Below are positions 55,039-62,909 of a stretch of DNA of 64,000 bases, one piece after another. Position numbers and translations under genes: made by a program. Positions within the stretch are counted from its first letter, which is position 1. Each line of letters starts with the position of its first letter. Origin of the DNA: Corynebacterium oculi. Its GTDB lineage: Bacteria > Actinomycetota > Actinomycetes > Mycobacteriales > Mycobacteriaceae. Under the pieces are notes generated by a model. That model had not been told where the DNA came from. It was given only the letters and a program-made list of their open reading frames with translations, and ran no database searches. The DNA is taken from the NCBI RefSeq assembly GCF_001412105.1, contig NZ_LKST01000004.1, positions 248,001 through 312,000 on the forward strand. Direction: 5' to 3'.

Positions 55039-55658
55039 TTCAGGTAGCGGTCATCGACGATGAATCCCTCGTGGCGAGTTCGCTTGCCACGCTCCTAAGC
55101 CTCGAAGAAGATATTGAGGTTCTCACCGTCACCGATTCCGGGAAGAAATACCTGGAATGGTGGACAAAGCAGCACACCCTCGGCAAGCCCCTGCCCGAGG
55201 TCAGCGTGCTCGATCAGAACATGAGCGGACTGAGCGGAATAGAAACCGCCCAAGCGCTGCACGCCTTATCTCCGCGCGCCGCGGCCCTCATCGTGACCAG
55301 CCACGCCCACCCCCAAAACCTGTACCAGGCCATGCGCCACGGAATCCAGGGCTACCTACCCAAAACCGCCACCGCCCACCAGTTTGCCCAGGCGATCCGA
55401 GCGATTCACGCGGGTGAGCGCTACATCGACCCCGAGCTCGCCGCATGGGCCATGACTATCGACGCCTCCCCGCTCACCCCGCGCGAGGCGGAGGTGCTAC
55501 GGGCAGCGGGCTTGGGCGGCAGCATCAACGAGATTGCCGCCAGCCTCCATCTAGCCCCCGGCACCACGCGGAATTACCTGAGTTCCGCGATGAGCAAAAC
55601 CGGGGCCGGTAACAGGTTTAAGGCCTACCTTCTGGCTAAGGAGCAGGGGTGGCTGTGA
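55035..55658 (+). CDS. LuxR/NarL-family response regulator
   Basis: The 207-residue regulator has a receiver domain with acidic pair DDE (residues 8-10), phosphoacceptor Asp in VSVLDQNMSGLSG (about 60) and Lys in GYLPKTA. The LuxR-type helix-turn-helix follows (LTPREAEVLRAAGLGGSINEIAASLHLAPGTTRNYLSSAMSKTGAGNRFKAYLLA). It probably activates the preceding ABC exporter. It ends immediately before the convergent broken regulator. Confidence 0.93.
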   Translation: MIQVAVIDDESLVASSLATLLSLEEDIEVLTVTDSGKKYLEWWTKQHTLGKPLPEVSVLDQNMSGLSGIETAQALHALSPRAAALIVTSHAHPQNLYQAMRHGIQGYLPKTATAHQFAQAIRAIHAGERYIDPELAAWAMTIDASPLTPREAEVLRAAGLGGSINEIAASLHLAPGTTRNYLSSAMSKTGAGNRFKAYLLAKEQGWL

Positions 55659-57153
55659 TTAATCCGTGAGGCGATACCAGGTGCGGCGATCCCCCTGACG
55701 GCCAATCATGTGTACCACGTTTTCCCGCACAAGGGCCGTCATGGCATAACGTACCTGCGCCGAGGACAGTCCTGTCTCACGAGCAATCTCGGCGACGCTT
55801 AACTGCCCACTACTTTCCAGAGAACGCACAATGCTGGGCGCATTAACGCTTATAGCCCTTAGCTGCTCCTCTCCATACTTCACGGTGGGCGCAAACTCCG
55901 CTTTTGCCAAAGTTTCTGTCACGGCAGCGCGGCGGAGCACCACGCGGAAAACCGTGCCATTATCAAAGAGTTTTGGTTCCCCTAGGCCCCATTCTTCCAT
56001 CGCCTCAAAGACCTCCCTCATACCACCCCCTTCTCCCTCGATAACCGGAAGATTCTCCCCTGTTCGCAGGCGCTTAGCCATCTCATACAAGCGCTGATTC
56101 ACCGCGGCCTTTGCCAGTTCTGGCCCGTGCAACTGCCCCTGAGATACTCCCCGCAGCCCTCCCGGACTTTCCACTATAAATCCGTAAGGGGTTATCCGCA
56201 TCTCCACCCGTTTCCCTATCCCCAGGGTGTCTGGACCCATATCCCTATGGATTAAGGCATTAGCCACAATCTCCCTGATGGCACTTAGCGGAAACTCTGG
56301 ACGGTGAATTAATGACCATCATCGCGATACACCTGCACCGTTGAGATGTTATTTTCCACCCATTGCATGATCTCTTCTAGCATCACAGAAACCGGACCAT
56401 CAAAGTGATGAAGATTCCTGCTTCTTTCACCACTTTCCCGTGGCATACGCACGGCTGCTGTCACCACCAGCGCAGGCAAGGAACCCTGCGGAACTCACCT
56501 AGTGCGTAGAGACCCGCTATTGTGGGAACTCCCTCACCATTAATCACGCTGGTCACCCTGAGTAATTGCCCTTCCTCCATATTTGCCAACCTGCGGCTAG
56601 ATGAACGAGCCATCTGGATGTAACTTTTCACCAAATCTTTATCCAAGTGACTCACGGAGGCCCCTGGGGCCGGGGCGGCATCGTACACCTGCCTCTCTGT
56701 CTGATTCAGCGCAGCCACATTAAGCATATGAATATCATTGGGGTTCATCTCGTAGTCCCCATCGCCCTGCCGCAAGTAAGGCACACCATGCGTGCGCGCG
56801 GGCTTTTGTGTCGGGGCAAGCGCTTGAATTTCTGCCACCACGAGCGCGACCCCGTCTACGTCTACGGGATACGCCTCGATCTGTGGCGTCGGTTGTACCA
56901 AAGCACGCGCTTGGTCAACCAATCCCTGGACAAGCGCACCCGGCTCCGCTACTCCCACCAGCGCAAAGTTCCGTGCCTCATCAATCCCCAGAATCACCAC
57001 GCCGCCCTGGGGCATATTGGCAAAGGCTCAGATCGTCTCCGCTAATCCGGGAAGGCCTCCGGCGGCACGCTTGACCTCCACCAGGGAGGTGTCATTTCCA
57101 TAACGACGCATGTCCTCAACCGCAGCGAGGATATCTTGTTCAGTCCACCGCAC
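55659..57153 (-). pseudogene. ATP-binding (AlbA_2/COG2865-type) transcriptional regulator, broken by one nonsense and two frameshifts
   Basis: Three frames join into one 499-codon gene. GTG 57153 starts VRWTEQDILAAVEDM and VKRAAGGLPGLAETI, then TGA (57028-57030) stands where Ser (TCA) is expected before AFANMPQGGVVILGIDE. A one-base loss near 56485-56493 breaks GEFPQGSLPALVVTAAV, and a second near 56306-56316 breaks YRDDGHLIHRPEFPLSAIREIVANALIHRDM. The end carries a winged-helix domain (LSVAEIARETGLSSAQVRYAMTALVRENVVHMIG). Such proteins combine a Schlafen-like AlbA_2 domain, a GHKL-like HATPase and a winged helix. Three lesions indicate true decay. Confidence 0.88.
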
Positions 57154-57159
57154 ACTCGC

Positions 57160-57165
57160 AGACTA
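57160..57165 (-). promoter_or_regulatory. Leaderless -10 box for the broken regulator
   Basis: TAGTCT on the minus strand lies 6 nt before GTG 57153. Confidence 0.4.
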
Positions 57166-57309
57166 CAAGCCACACTCATAAAAGTGCGCATCAGATTATC
57201 AGTGTGGTGTGTATCTGGTGTGTATGTGGAACCCCAAAGTTCACCCAGTTTTTACCCCTGCGCCACCTCCCGTCCACCTGCCCGTCACCGCCTCGTCGCC
57301 CGCTCATCC

Positions 57310-57315
57310 TATGCT
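57310..57315 (+). promoter_or_regulatory. Leaderless -10 box for the phytase-like gene
   Basis: TATGCT lies 7 nt before ATG 57323. Confidence 0.5.
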
Positions 57316-57322
57316 GCGCACC

Positions 57323-58504
57323 ATGTTGTCCCACCATGCCCGCCCCCTCGGCGTTCTCCTCGCCACCGCCTCCTTCACCGTCGCTGCTGTTACCGCCTGC
57401 CCCGCCACCCCGGCGCGCGCCCAGGCGCCTGCGGCGTCGTCCCCGCAAGCCCAGCAGGCCCCACAACCCGCCGCGCACCGCTTCCCCAGCGAGTACCTCG
57501 GCACCACCGATCTGTCCCACCTTGCTGTCCCGGGCGTCGATAAGCAGGGCAAGCAGCAGCCTCCCTTTGGCGGGATCTCCGGCCTGGAGCGCCTGACCGA
57601 CACCGACGGCCCAGACAACAGCGCGGAGTACCTTGCCCTCTCCGATGACTCTGCGGAAAACGGCCCCTCCCGCGCGTACCGCCTTTCCATTCCCACCGAT
57701 CCTCATGGCGCGGAGCCCACCATCGCCGGAACCGTCATCCTCCGCGATTCTGACGGCCAGCCCTACGCCCCGCGGGCGGTGGACCCGGAATCGGTGCGGA
57801 TCTTGCCAAACGGCACGGTGGCGTGGACGTCGGAGGGCTGGGCAAAGGACAGCAATTTCCGCTCGCCTGCGGTCATCGTCAGCGAGGCGTCCGGGCGGGA
57901 GCTCTCGCGGCTCAAGGTGCCCGCGTATCATGCGCCGAACCCGGAGGGCACGGTGGGGGTTCGTCACAATAAGGCGAACGAGGGGCTTGCCGTGGTCTCT
58001 GAGGACGTGGTGATGACGGCCAACGAGGGCGCGCTGGCGCAGGACGGGCCGATGAACACCGAGGAGCAGGGTATGCGGGTGCGGCTCACCCAGTATTCCG
58101 TGAGCACCGGCGAGCCGGTGGCGGAGTATGCCTTGGAGGTGGGAGCGCTGTACCCCGGCGCGAAGGATCGCGGCATCTCCGAGATCATCGCGGGCGATGA
58201 CGGCAGTTTTTATGTGATCGAGCGTGGTTACGTGGCCGGGGAGGGCAATCGCGGCGAGATTTATCGGCTGACCCTCGACGGCGCCACGGACGTGCTGGGC
58301 ACTCCGGCGCTGACCGGGGCGGAGGTGCCGGTGCGTAAGGAGCTGGTGTTTGATTTCTCCGAATTGCCCGATCACCCGGATAACATCGAGGCCCTGGCTT
58401 GGGCGCCGAGGCTAAGCGACGGCCGCGCGCAACTCCTGGTGATGTCCGATGACAACTTCAGCGATAAGCAGCGCACCCTCCTGCACCGAATCGCGCTGGG
58501 ATAG
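57323..58504 (+). CDS. Secreted esterase-like/phytase-like beta-propeller protein
   Basis: The 393-residue precursor has a signal peptide (ARPLGVLLATASFTVAAVTACPATPARAQAP). A cysteine occurs in the hydrophobic part, so lipidation is possible but the box TAC is not ideal. The mature protein matches the esterase-like activity of phytase family: EYLGTTDLSHL, FGGISGLERL, YLALSDDSAENGPSRAYRL, VDPESVRILPNGTVAWTSEG, NKANEGLAVV, and the closing DNIEALAWAPRLSDGRAQLLVMSDDNFS. It may release phosphate from organic esters outside the cell. ATG 57323 is set by the TATGCT box. Confidence 0.82.
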   Translation: MLSHHARPLGVLLATASFTVAAVTACPATPARAQAPAASSPQAQQAPQPAAHRFPSEYLGTTDLSHLAVPGVDKQGKQQPPFGGISGLERLTDTDGPDNSAEYLALSDDSAENGPSRAYRLSIPTDPHGAEPTIAGTVILRDSDGQPYAPRAVDPESVRILPNGTVAWTSEGWAKDSNFRSPAVIVSEASGRELSRLKVPAYHAPNPEGTVGVRHNKANEGLAVVSEDVVMTANEGALAQDGPMNTEEQGMRVRLTQYSVSTGEPVAEYALEVGALYPGAKDRGISEIIAGDDGSFYVIERGYVAGEGNRGEIYRLTLDGATDVLGTPALTGAEVPVRKELVFDFSELPDHPDNIEALAWAPRLSDGRAQLLVMSDDNFSDKQRTLLHRIALG

Positions 58505-58540
58505 CACGTGATAATACAGTGAGGCACAACACAGAGAATT

Positions 58541-58559
58541 AAAGGTTAGGCTCCCCTTC
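58541..58559 (+). promoter_or_regulatory. DtxR-like iron box before the HtaA-associated gene
   Basis: AAAGGTTAGGCTCCCCTTC matches the 19-bp DtxR consensus TTAGGTTAGSCTAACCTAA at 13 positions, including the whole GGTTAGGCT core. It ends 8 bp before the -10 box at 58568, a place where a bound repressor would block the promoter. Confidence 0.5.
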
Positions 58560-58567
58560 CCTTGGAT

Positions 58568-58573
58568 TATTCT
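58568..58573 (+). promoter_or_regulatory. Leaderless -10 box for the HtaA-associated gene
   Basis: TATTCT lies 6 nt before ATG 58580, with no ribosome site. Confidence 0.5.
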
Positions 58574-58579
58574 GGGAAC

Positions 58580-59569
58580 ATGAGACCTTTCCCCCTTACC
58601 GCCACGGCCCTCGCCGCCGCCCTGCTCATCAGCCCCACGGCGGCGCAGGCCGCCACCCCCACGATCCCCGACGATCTGCCGATTTTCCCGCAAGTACAGG
58701 AAAATCCCAGCGTGTCCGTCACCCTGGAGGACGGCACCCCAATTACCCCCGACACCACCGTGCGGCGCGGCGACGTCCTCCTCGTCCACGGCAGTGGCTT
58801 CTCCCCGCAGGCCAATCGCGGCGGCTTCCCCTTCCCCGTACCGCCCGGCACCCCCAACGGGCTTTTTGTCCTCTACGGCGCCTTCCCGGAGCACTGGAAG
58901 CCCAGCGAAGGCGCGGATAGCACCGCCCGCACCCACCCTCACGATCGCATGGCCTGGGTCATGCCGGAGGGCACGCTGGAATCCATCCCCAGCGGGGTGG
59001 TGGAGATGCGCCGCTCCATCGCCCGCCAGGCCCAGCCGATGAACCAGGACGGCTCCTTTACCGCCCGCCTGGTGGTAGACCCGTCGGAGACCACCCCGGG
59101 CGACCGCTGGGGAGTCTACGTTTATCCCGGGGCGGGCTCCCACAACGCCGCCGAGGAGTTCTATATCCCCCTTCGTTACTCCCCCGAGCCCGGCCCGAAC
59201 ACCCCGCCCGCCCCCACCCAGGATTTGCTTATCGACGCCCCAGCCGCCTTCCGCTTCGCCGGCCTCACCGGCGGGGCCGTCAAAGCCAAGAACGGTGCCA
59301 CCGTGCTCGACGGCGAGCGGGTGGCATTTAGCCGCGACGCCGCAGCGGAGTCCCCGGAGGACAACGGGGTGCGCAAGTACCGGGGCACCGTGGTGACCAC
59401 CGCCAAGTTCACCCTGGCGGAGATGGCCCTGGCCGATCCCTGGCTCACCCCGTTGCCGGGCGGCGGTTACGCCGTGTCCGCGCTGGTCTCCCGCTCCTAC
59501 AACGTGGGCCCGGATGAGATGGTGCGGGTGCCGGTGGGCGTGGTGGGAGCGGAGCAGGTGAGGGGATAA
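58580..59569 (+). CDS. Secreted protein with the domain that accompanies corynebacterial HtaA (heme-uptake) regions
   Basis: The 329-residue precursor has a signal peptide (LTATALAAALLISPTAAQAATP). The mature part contains the module VSVTLEDGTPITPDTTVRRGDVLLVHGSGFSPQANRGGFPFPVPPGTPNGLFVLYGAFPEHWKPS, seen as the partner of HtaA heme-binding domains in corynebacterial surface proteins. The HtaA domain itself is not evident. No C-terminal membrane anchor is present, so it is probably released or held by another protein. A DtxR-like box upstream suggests iron control. The family link is from memory of such proteins and is moderate. Confidence 0.7.
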   Translation: MRPFPLTATALAAALLISPTAAQAATPTIPDDLPIFPQVQENPSVSVTLEDGTPITPDTTVRRGDVLLVHGSGFSPQANRGGFPFPVPPGTPNGLFVLYGAFPEHWKPSEGADSTARTHPHDRMAWVMPEGTLESIPSGVVEMRRSIARQAQPMNQDGSFTARLVVDPSETTPGDRWGVYVYPGAGSHNAAEEFYIPLRYSPEPGPNTPPAPTQDLLIDAPAAFRFAGLTGGAVKAKNGATVLDGERVAFSRDAAAESPEDNGVRKYRGTVVTTAKFTLAEMALADPWLTPLPGGGYAVSALVSRSYNVGPDEMVRVPVGVVGAEQVRG

Positions 59570-59580
59570 CGCGGCTTCAT

Positions 59581-59712
59581 TATGGTGAAGAAAACATAAC
59601 CAACCCCAAGGAAGGTCATGATGCCACCGCGCCTGGCAAGGACGGTGGCGATGGATACTCCCCACCCCCTCCCGAGCCACGCGATTCCACGCCGGAGATC
59701 GTCATCTTTTAA
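59581..59712 (+). other. Untranslated coding-like remnant
   Basis: This frame (YGEENITNPKEGHDATAPG..., then a Pro-rich PPPPEPRDSTPEIVIF and TAA) looks like a protein C-terminus but has no start codon or ribosome site. It is in a different frame from the preceding gene. It is perhaps the tail of a deleted gene, or the original C-terminus of the upstream gene after a frameshift. Confidence 0.3.
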
Positions 59713-59716
59713 CACA

Positions 59717-59760
59717 AAAGCAGCCGCCCCTCACCACGCACGGCAAGGGGCGGCTGCTTT
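59717..59760. terminator. Terminator of pck (bidirectional)
   Basis: AAAGCAGCCGCCCCT and AGGGGCGGCTGCTTT form a perfect 15-bp stem with a 14-nt loop. The terminal A/T runs allow function on both strands. Confidence 0.9.
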
Positions 59761-59781
59761 ATGCCTACACAGGTTAGGACC

Positions 59782-61611
59782 TTAGACCGTGGCCTCCGCC
59801 ACGCGCTTCTGCAAGGCGCGGAACTGCTCCCACACCTGCTCCGGCACGCGCTCGCCCAGGAACTTCAGGTAGGCGGCGTTATCCTCCAGGTCACCGGCCC
59901 ACTGCTGGGCGGGGGCGCTGAGCGCCTCGCACACGTCCTCGATGGGGGTATCAAGACCATCGAGGTTGATGTCCTCCGCCCGGGCGGTGTGGCCAACCAC
60001 GGTTTCCTCGGCACCCACGCGCCCCTCAATGCGATCAATGATCCACGCAAGCACGCGGGAATTCTCCCCGAATCCGGGCCACAGGAAGCGCTTGTCCTCA
60101 CCCCGGCGGAACCAGTTAACCAGGAAGATCGGCGGCATCTTATCGCCACCCTTGCGGCCCATCTCGATCCAGTGGTTGAGGTAATCGCCCACGTTGTAGC
60201 CAATGAAGGGCAGCATGGCCATCGGATCGTGGCGCAGCGCGCCCACGGTGGCCTCGGCGGCGGCGGCGGTTTGGCCGGAGGCGAGCAGCGCGCCGATCAT
60301 GGTGCCGTGCTCCCAGTCGTAGGACTGGGTGACCAACGGCACGGTGTCGGGGCGGCGGCCGCCGAAGAGGATCGCGTCGATCTTCACCCCGCGCCAGTCG
60401 TCAAACTCCGGGGCGGAAACCGGGCACTGGGAGATCGGCACGCAGTAGCGGGAGTTCGGGTGGGCGGCCAGCCCCTCGGACTGGGGCGTCCAGTCATTGC
60501 CCAGCCAGTCGATGAGGTGCTCGGGAGCCTCGCCCATGTCCTCCCACCACACGTCGCCGTCGTCGGTCAGCGCCACGTTGGTGAACAGCGTGTTGCCGGG
60601 TTCCATCGTCTTCATGGCGATGGGATTGGAGGAGTAGTTGGTGCCGGGGGCCACGCCGAAGAAGCCGTTTTCCGGGTTGATGGCGTGGAGATGGCCTTCC
60701 TCTCCAAACTTGAGCCAGGCGATGTCATCGCCCACCACCTCGGCCTTCCAACCGGGGATCGTGGGAGTAATCATGGCGAGGTTGGTCTTGCCGCAGGCGG
60801 AGGGGAAGGCCGCCGCCACGTGGTACGTCTTGTTCTCCGGGGAGGTGAGCTTGAGGATGAGCATGTGCTCCGCCATCCAGCCCTCCTCCTGCGCCATCAC
60901 GGAGGCGATGCGCAGGGCGTAGCACTTCTTAGCCAGAATGGCGTTGCCGCCATACCCGGAGCCGTAGGACCAGATCTCCTTGGTCTCGGGGAACTGGGTG
61001 ATGTACTTGGTCTCGTTGCACGGCCAGGCCACGTCCTCCTCGCCGGGGGCCAGGGGCGCGCCCACGGAGTGCAGGCAGTGCACGAAGTCCCCGTGCTCGC
61101 CGATCTTGTCCAGGGCCTCGCGCCCCATGCGCGTCATGATCCGCATGGAGAGCACCACGTAGGCCGAGTCGGTGAGTTGCACGCCGAGCTTGGGCTCGGG
61201 GTCGCTGATGGGGCCCATGCAGAAAGGCACCACGTACATGGTGCGTCCGCGCATGGCTCCCTGGAAGTGCTCCCGCATCTCCGCCTTCATCTCTTCCGGC
61301 GGGGCCCAGTTGTTGGTGGGGCCCGCGCCGTCCTCGGTGGCGGAGCAGATGAAGGTGCGGGATTCCACCCGGGCCACGTCCGAGGGATTGGAGCGGGCGA
61401 GGAAGCTATTAGGACGCTTTTCCTCGTTGAGGCGAATGAGGGTGCCGGCCTCCACCAATTCCGAGGTCAGCCGCTCCCATTCCTCCTGAGTCCCGTCCGC
61501 AAACACCACGTTCTCCGGCTGGAAAAGCTCCACGGCCTCGGAGATCCACTTCAGCAGTTCCTGATTCTTCGTGGGCGCTGGGCCTTGCAGACCCTTGATG
61601 GCAGCGGTCAT
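59782..61611 (-). CDS. pck: Phosphoenolpyruvate carboxykinase (GTP)
   Basis: The 609-residue cytosolic enzyme makes PEP from oxaloacetate with GTP in gluconeogenesis. Family motifs are visible: [25 protein letters not shown], the P-loop [16 protein letters not shown] with the reactive Cys (about residue 275), the metal-binding [26 protein letters not shown], and [15 protein letters not shown] for GTP binding. AGGAG precedes ATG 61611. It is divergent from trmB. Length and motifs match C. glutamicum Pck, which is carbon-source regulated. Confidence 0.97.
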   Translation of the reverse strand: MTAAIKGLQGPAPTKNQELLKWISEAVELFQPENVVFADGTQEEWERLTSELVEAGTLIRLNEEKRPNSFLARSNPSDVARVESRTFICSATEDGAGPTNNWAPPEEMKAEMREHFQGAMRGRTMYVVPFCMGPISDPEPKLGVQLTDSAYVVLSMRIMTRMGREALDKIGEHGDFVHCLHSVGAPLAPGEEDVAWPCNETKYITQFPETKEIWSYGSGYGGNAILAKKCYALRIASVMAQEEGWMAEHMLILKLTSPENKTYHVAAAFPSACGKTNLAMITPTIPGWKAEVVGDDIAWLKFGEEGHLHAINPENGFFGVAPGTNYSSNPIAMKTMEPGNTLFTNVALTDDGDVWWEDMGEAPEHLIDWLGNDWTPQSEGLAAHPNSRYCVPISQCPVSAPEFDDWRGVKIDAILFGGRRPDTVPLVTQSYDWEHGTMIGALLASGQTAAAAEATVGALRHDPMAMLPFIGYNVGDYLNHWIEMGRKGGDKMPPIFLVNWFRRGEDKRFLWPGFGENSRVLAWIIDRIEGRVGAEETVVGHTARAEDINLDGLDTPIEDVCEALSAPAQQWAGDLEDNAAYLKFLGERVPEQVWEQFRALQKRVAEATV

Positions 61612-62098
61612 AACCTACTCCTGATCTTCGGTCGCTTTCTCTGCGATGCCTCTCCAGCGTATCCATGTGCGCAGCGGAAAAACACTCCCCGCGCCCGCCT
61701 CGCCCCTCCAAGTGGTCATAACATCTTACCCGAGTGCCGCTCTACCTGGCACGTCTCTCCCCGCGCCCGCACACGCCCCGAACGGCAATACCCCCATGCG
61801 GGGGTGTCCTCCCACTTTCCAGATCGGGAAAAATAGTTCTCTTCTCCCGCCTCGCCCGACCTACGTCGCACGTTCCTCCCCGGCGCCTCTCCCCCACCCC
61901 CTCAAACAGGTACCTATCACCAGGCCAGTACCCGCCCTCACCCCACCTTCCCACAACCCACCAATGTTAGCCATTCCACACGTTTCCTTGGCCACAGCGC
62001 GCCCGCGCGGCGCCGCCAAGCACCCACCCCGTACCCTCCATTGTTATAACAACTAAGGCGAGGCTCAGGGGGCGTCGATAAGCGCCACGGCGCACAGA
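61612..62098. promoter_or_regulatory. pck-trmB divergent control region with a RamA-like palindrome
   Basis: About 490 bp with no gene. ACCCCC-ATGC-GGGGGT lies at 61790-61805, about 180 bp before pck. C. glutamicum RamA binds pairs of AC4-5 and G4-6T half-sites, so this palindrome is a plausible activator site for pck on acetate. One GTCGATAAGC motif (62074-62083) lies near the trmB promoter. Other C-rich runs show no clear order. Confidence 0.4.
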
Positions 62099-62104
62099 TA
62101 TGCT
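62099..62104 (+). promoter_or_regulatory. Leaderless -10 box for trmB
   Basis: TATGCT lies 7 nt before ATG 62112. A TAGGAG sequence between them could also serve as a weak ribosome site. Confidence 0.45.
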
Positions 62105-62111
62105 GTAGGAG

Positions 62112-62903
62112 ATGAACGAATCTGCCATGCCCCCTGCCCCCGGCCTCGGCGACCTGCCCCACGGTCGGCCCCTGCAATCCGAGTTCGATGACGGGCTGGA
62201 TTACCCGCGCCTGGGCACCGTGTCTTTCCGGCGCGGCACCCTCACGCCGAATCAGCAGGCGGCGTGGGAGCAGCACTGGCCCCGCCTCGGCCGAATTATG
62301 AGCGACGAACGCATCGACGTAGAGGAGTGGTTTGGCCGCAGCGGTCACCCCACGATCCTGGAAATCGGCTCCGGCACCGGCACCTCCACGGTGGCCATGG
62401 CCCCGCTGGAAAGCGAGACCAACATCATCGCCGTGGAACTCTATAAACCCGGCCTGGCCAAGATGATGGGGGCGGCGCTGCGCGAGGGGATCGACAATAT
62501 CCGCATGGTGCGCGGCGACGGCGTCGAGGTGCTCAACCGCATGATCGCTCCCGGTTCCCTGGACGGGGTGCGGATCTTCTTCCCCGATCCCTGGCCCAAG
62601 GCCCGCCACCACAAACGCCGCATCATCCAGTCCGGCCCGCTGCACCTGATCGCCACCCGGCTCAAACCGGGCGGGGTGCTGCACGTGGCTACCGATCACG
62701 CAGACTACGCCGAGTGGATCAGCGAGCTCGTCAACGTGGAACCCCTGCTGCGCTATCGCGGCTGGCCGTGGGAGCAGTGCCCCGTGCTCACCGACCGCCA
62801 AGTACGCACCAAGTTTGAGGGACGTGGCCTGCGCATGGATCACGCGATCACGGAGTTCCTCTGGGAAAAAGTAGACGAACCCGCCGCCGGTCAGGAAGGA
62901 TAG
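62112..62903 (+). CDS. trmB: tRNA (guanine-N7-)-methyltransferase
   Basis: The 263-residue SAM enzyme methylates G46 in the tRNA variable loop. Motifs are [14 protein letters not shown] (SAM site, about residue 82), [17 protein letters not shown] (catalytic Asp and tRNA-binding basic residues, about 155), [11 protein letters not shown], and C-terminal [19 protein letters not shown]. The N-terminal 20 residues are Pro-rich and variable. It lies 6 bp before the mmpL gene, so the two are co-transcribed. Confidence 0.95.
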   Translation: MNESAMPPAPGLGDLPHGRPLQSEFDDGLDYPRLGTVSFRRGTLTPNQQAAWEQHWPRLGRIMSDERIDVEEWFGRSGHPTILEIGSGTGTSTVAMAPLESETNIIAVELYKPGLAKMMGAALREGIDNIRMVRGDGVEVLNRMIAPGSLDGVRIFFPDPWPKARHHKRRIIQSGPLHLIATRLKPGGVLHVATDHADYAEWISELVNVEPLLRYRGWPWEQCPVLTDRQVRTKFEGRGLRMDHAITEFLWEKVDEPAAGQEG

Positions 62904-62909
62904 TCGCCT

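Noticed and set aside
61790..61805. Possible rho-independent terminator at ACCCCC-ATGC-GGGGGT
   Set aside because: No T-run follows and it lies within a divergent promoter region. An activator site is the better reading.
59761..61836. Plus-strand open frame of about 690 codons opposite pck
   Set aside because: It is antisense of pck, with no ribosome site or domain and shadow composition.
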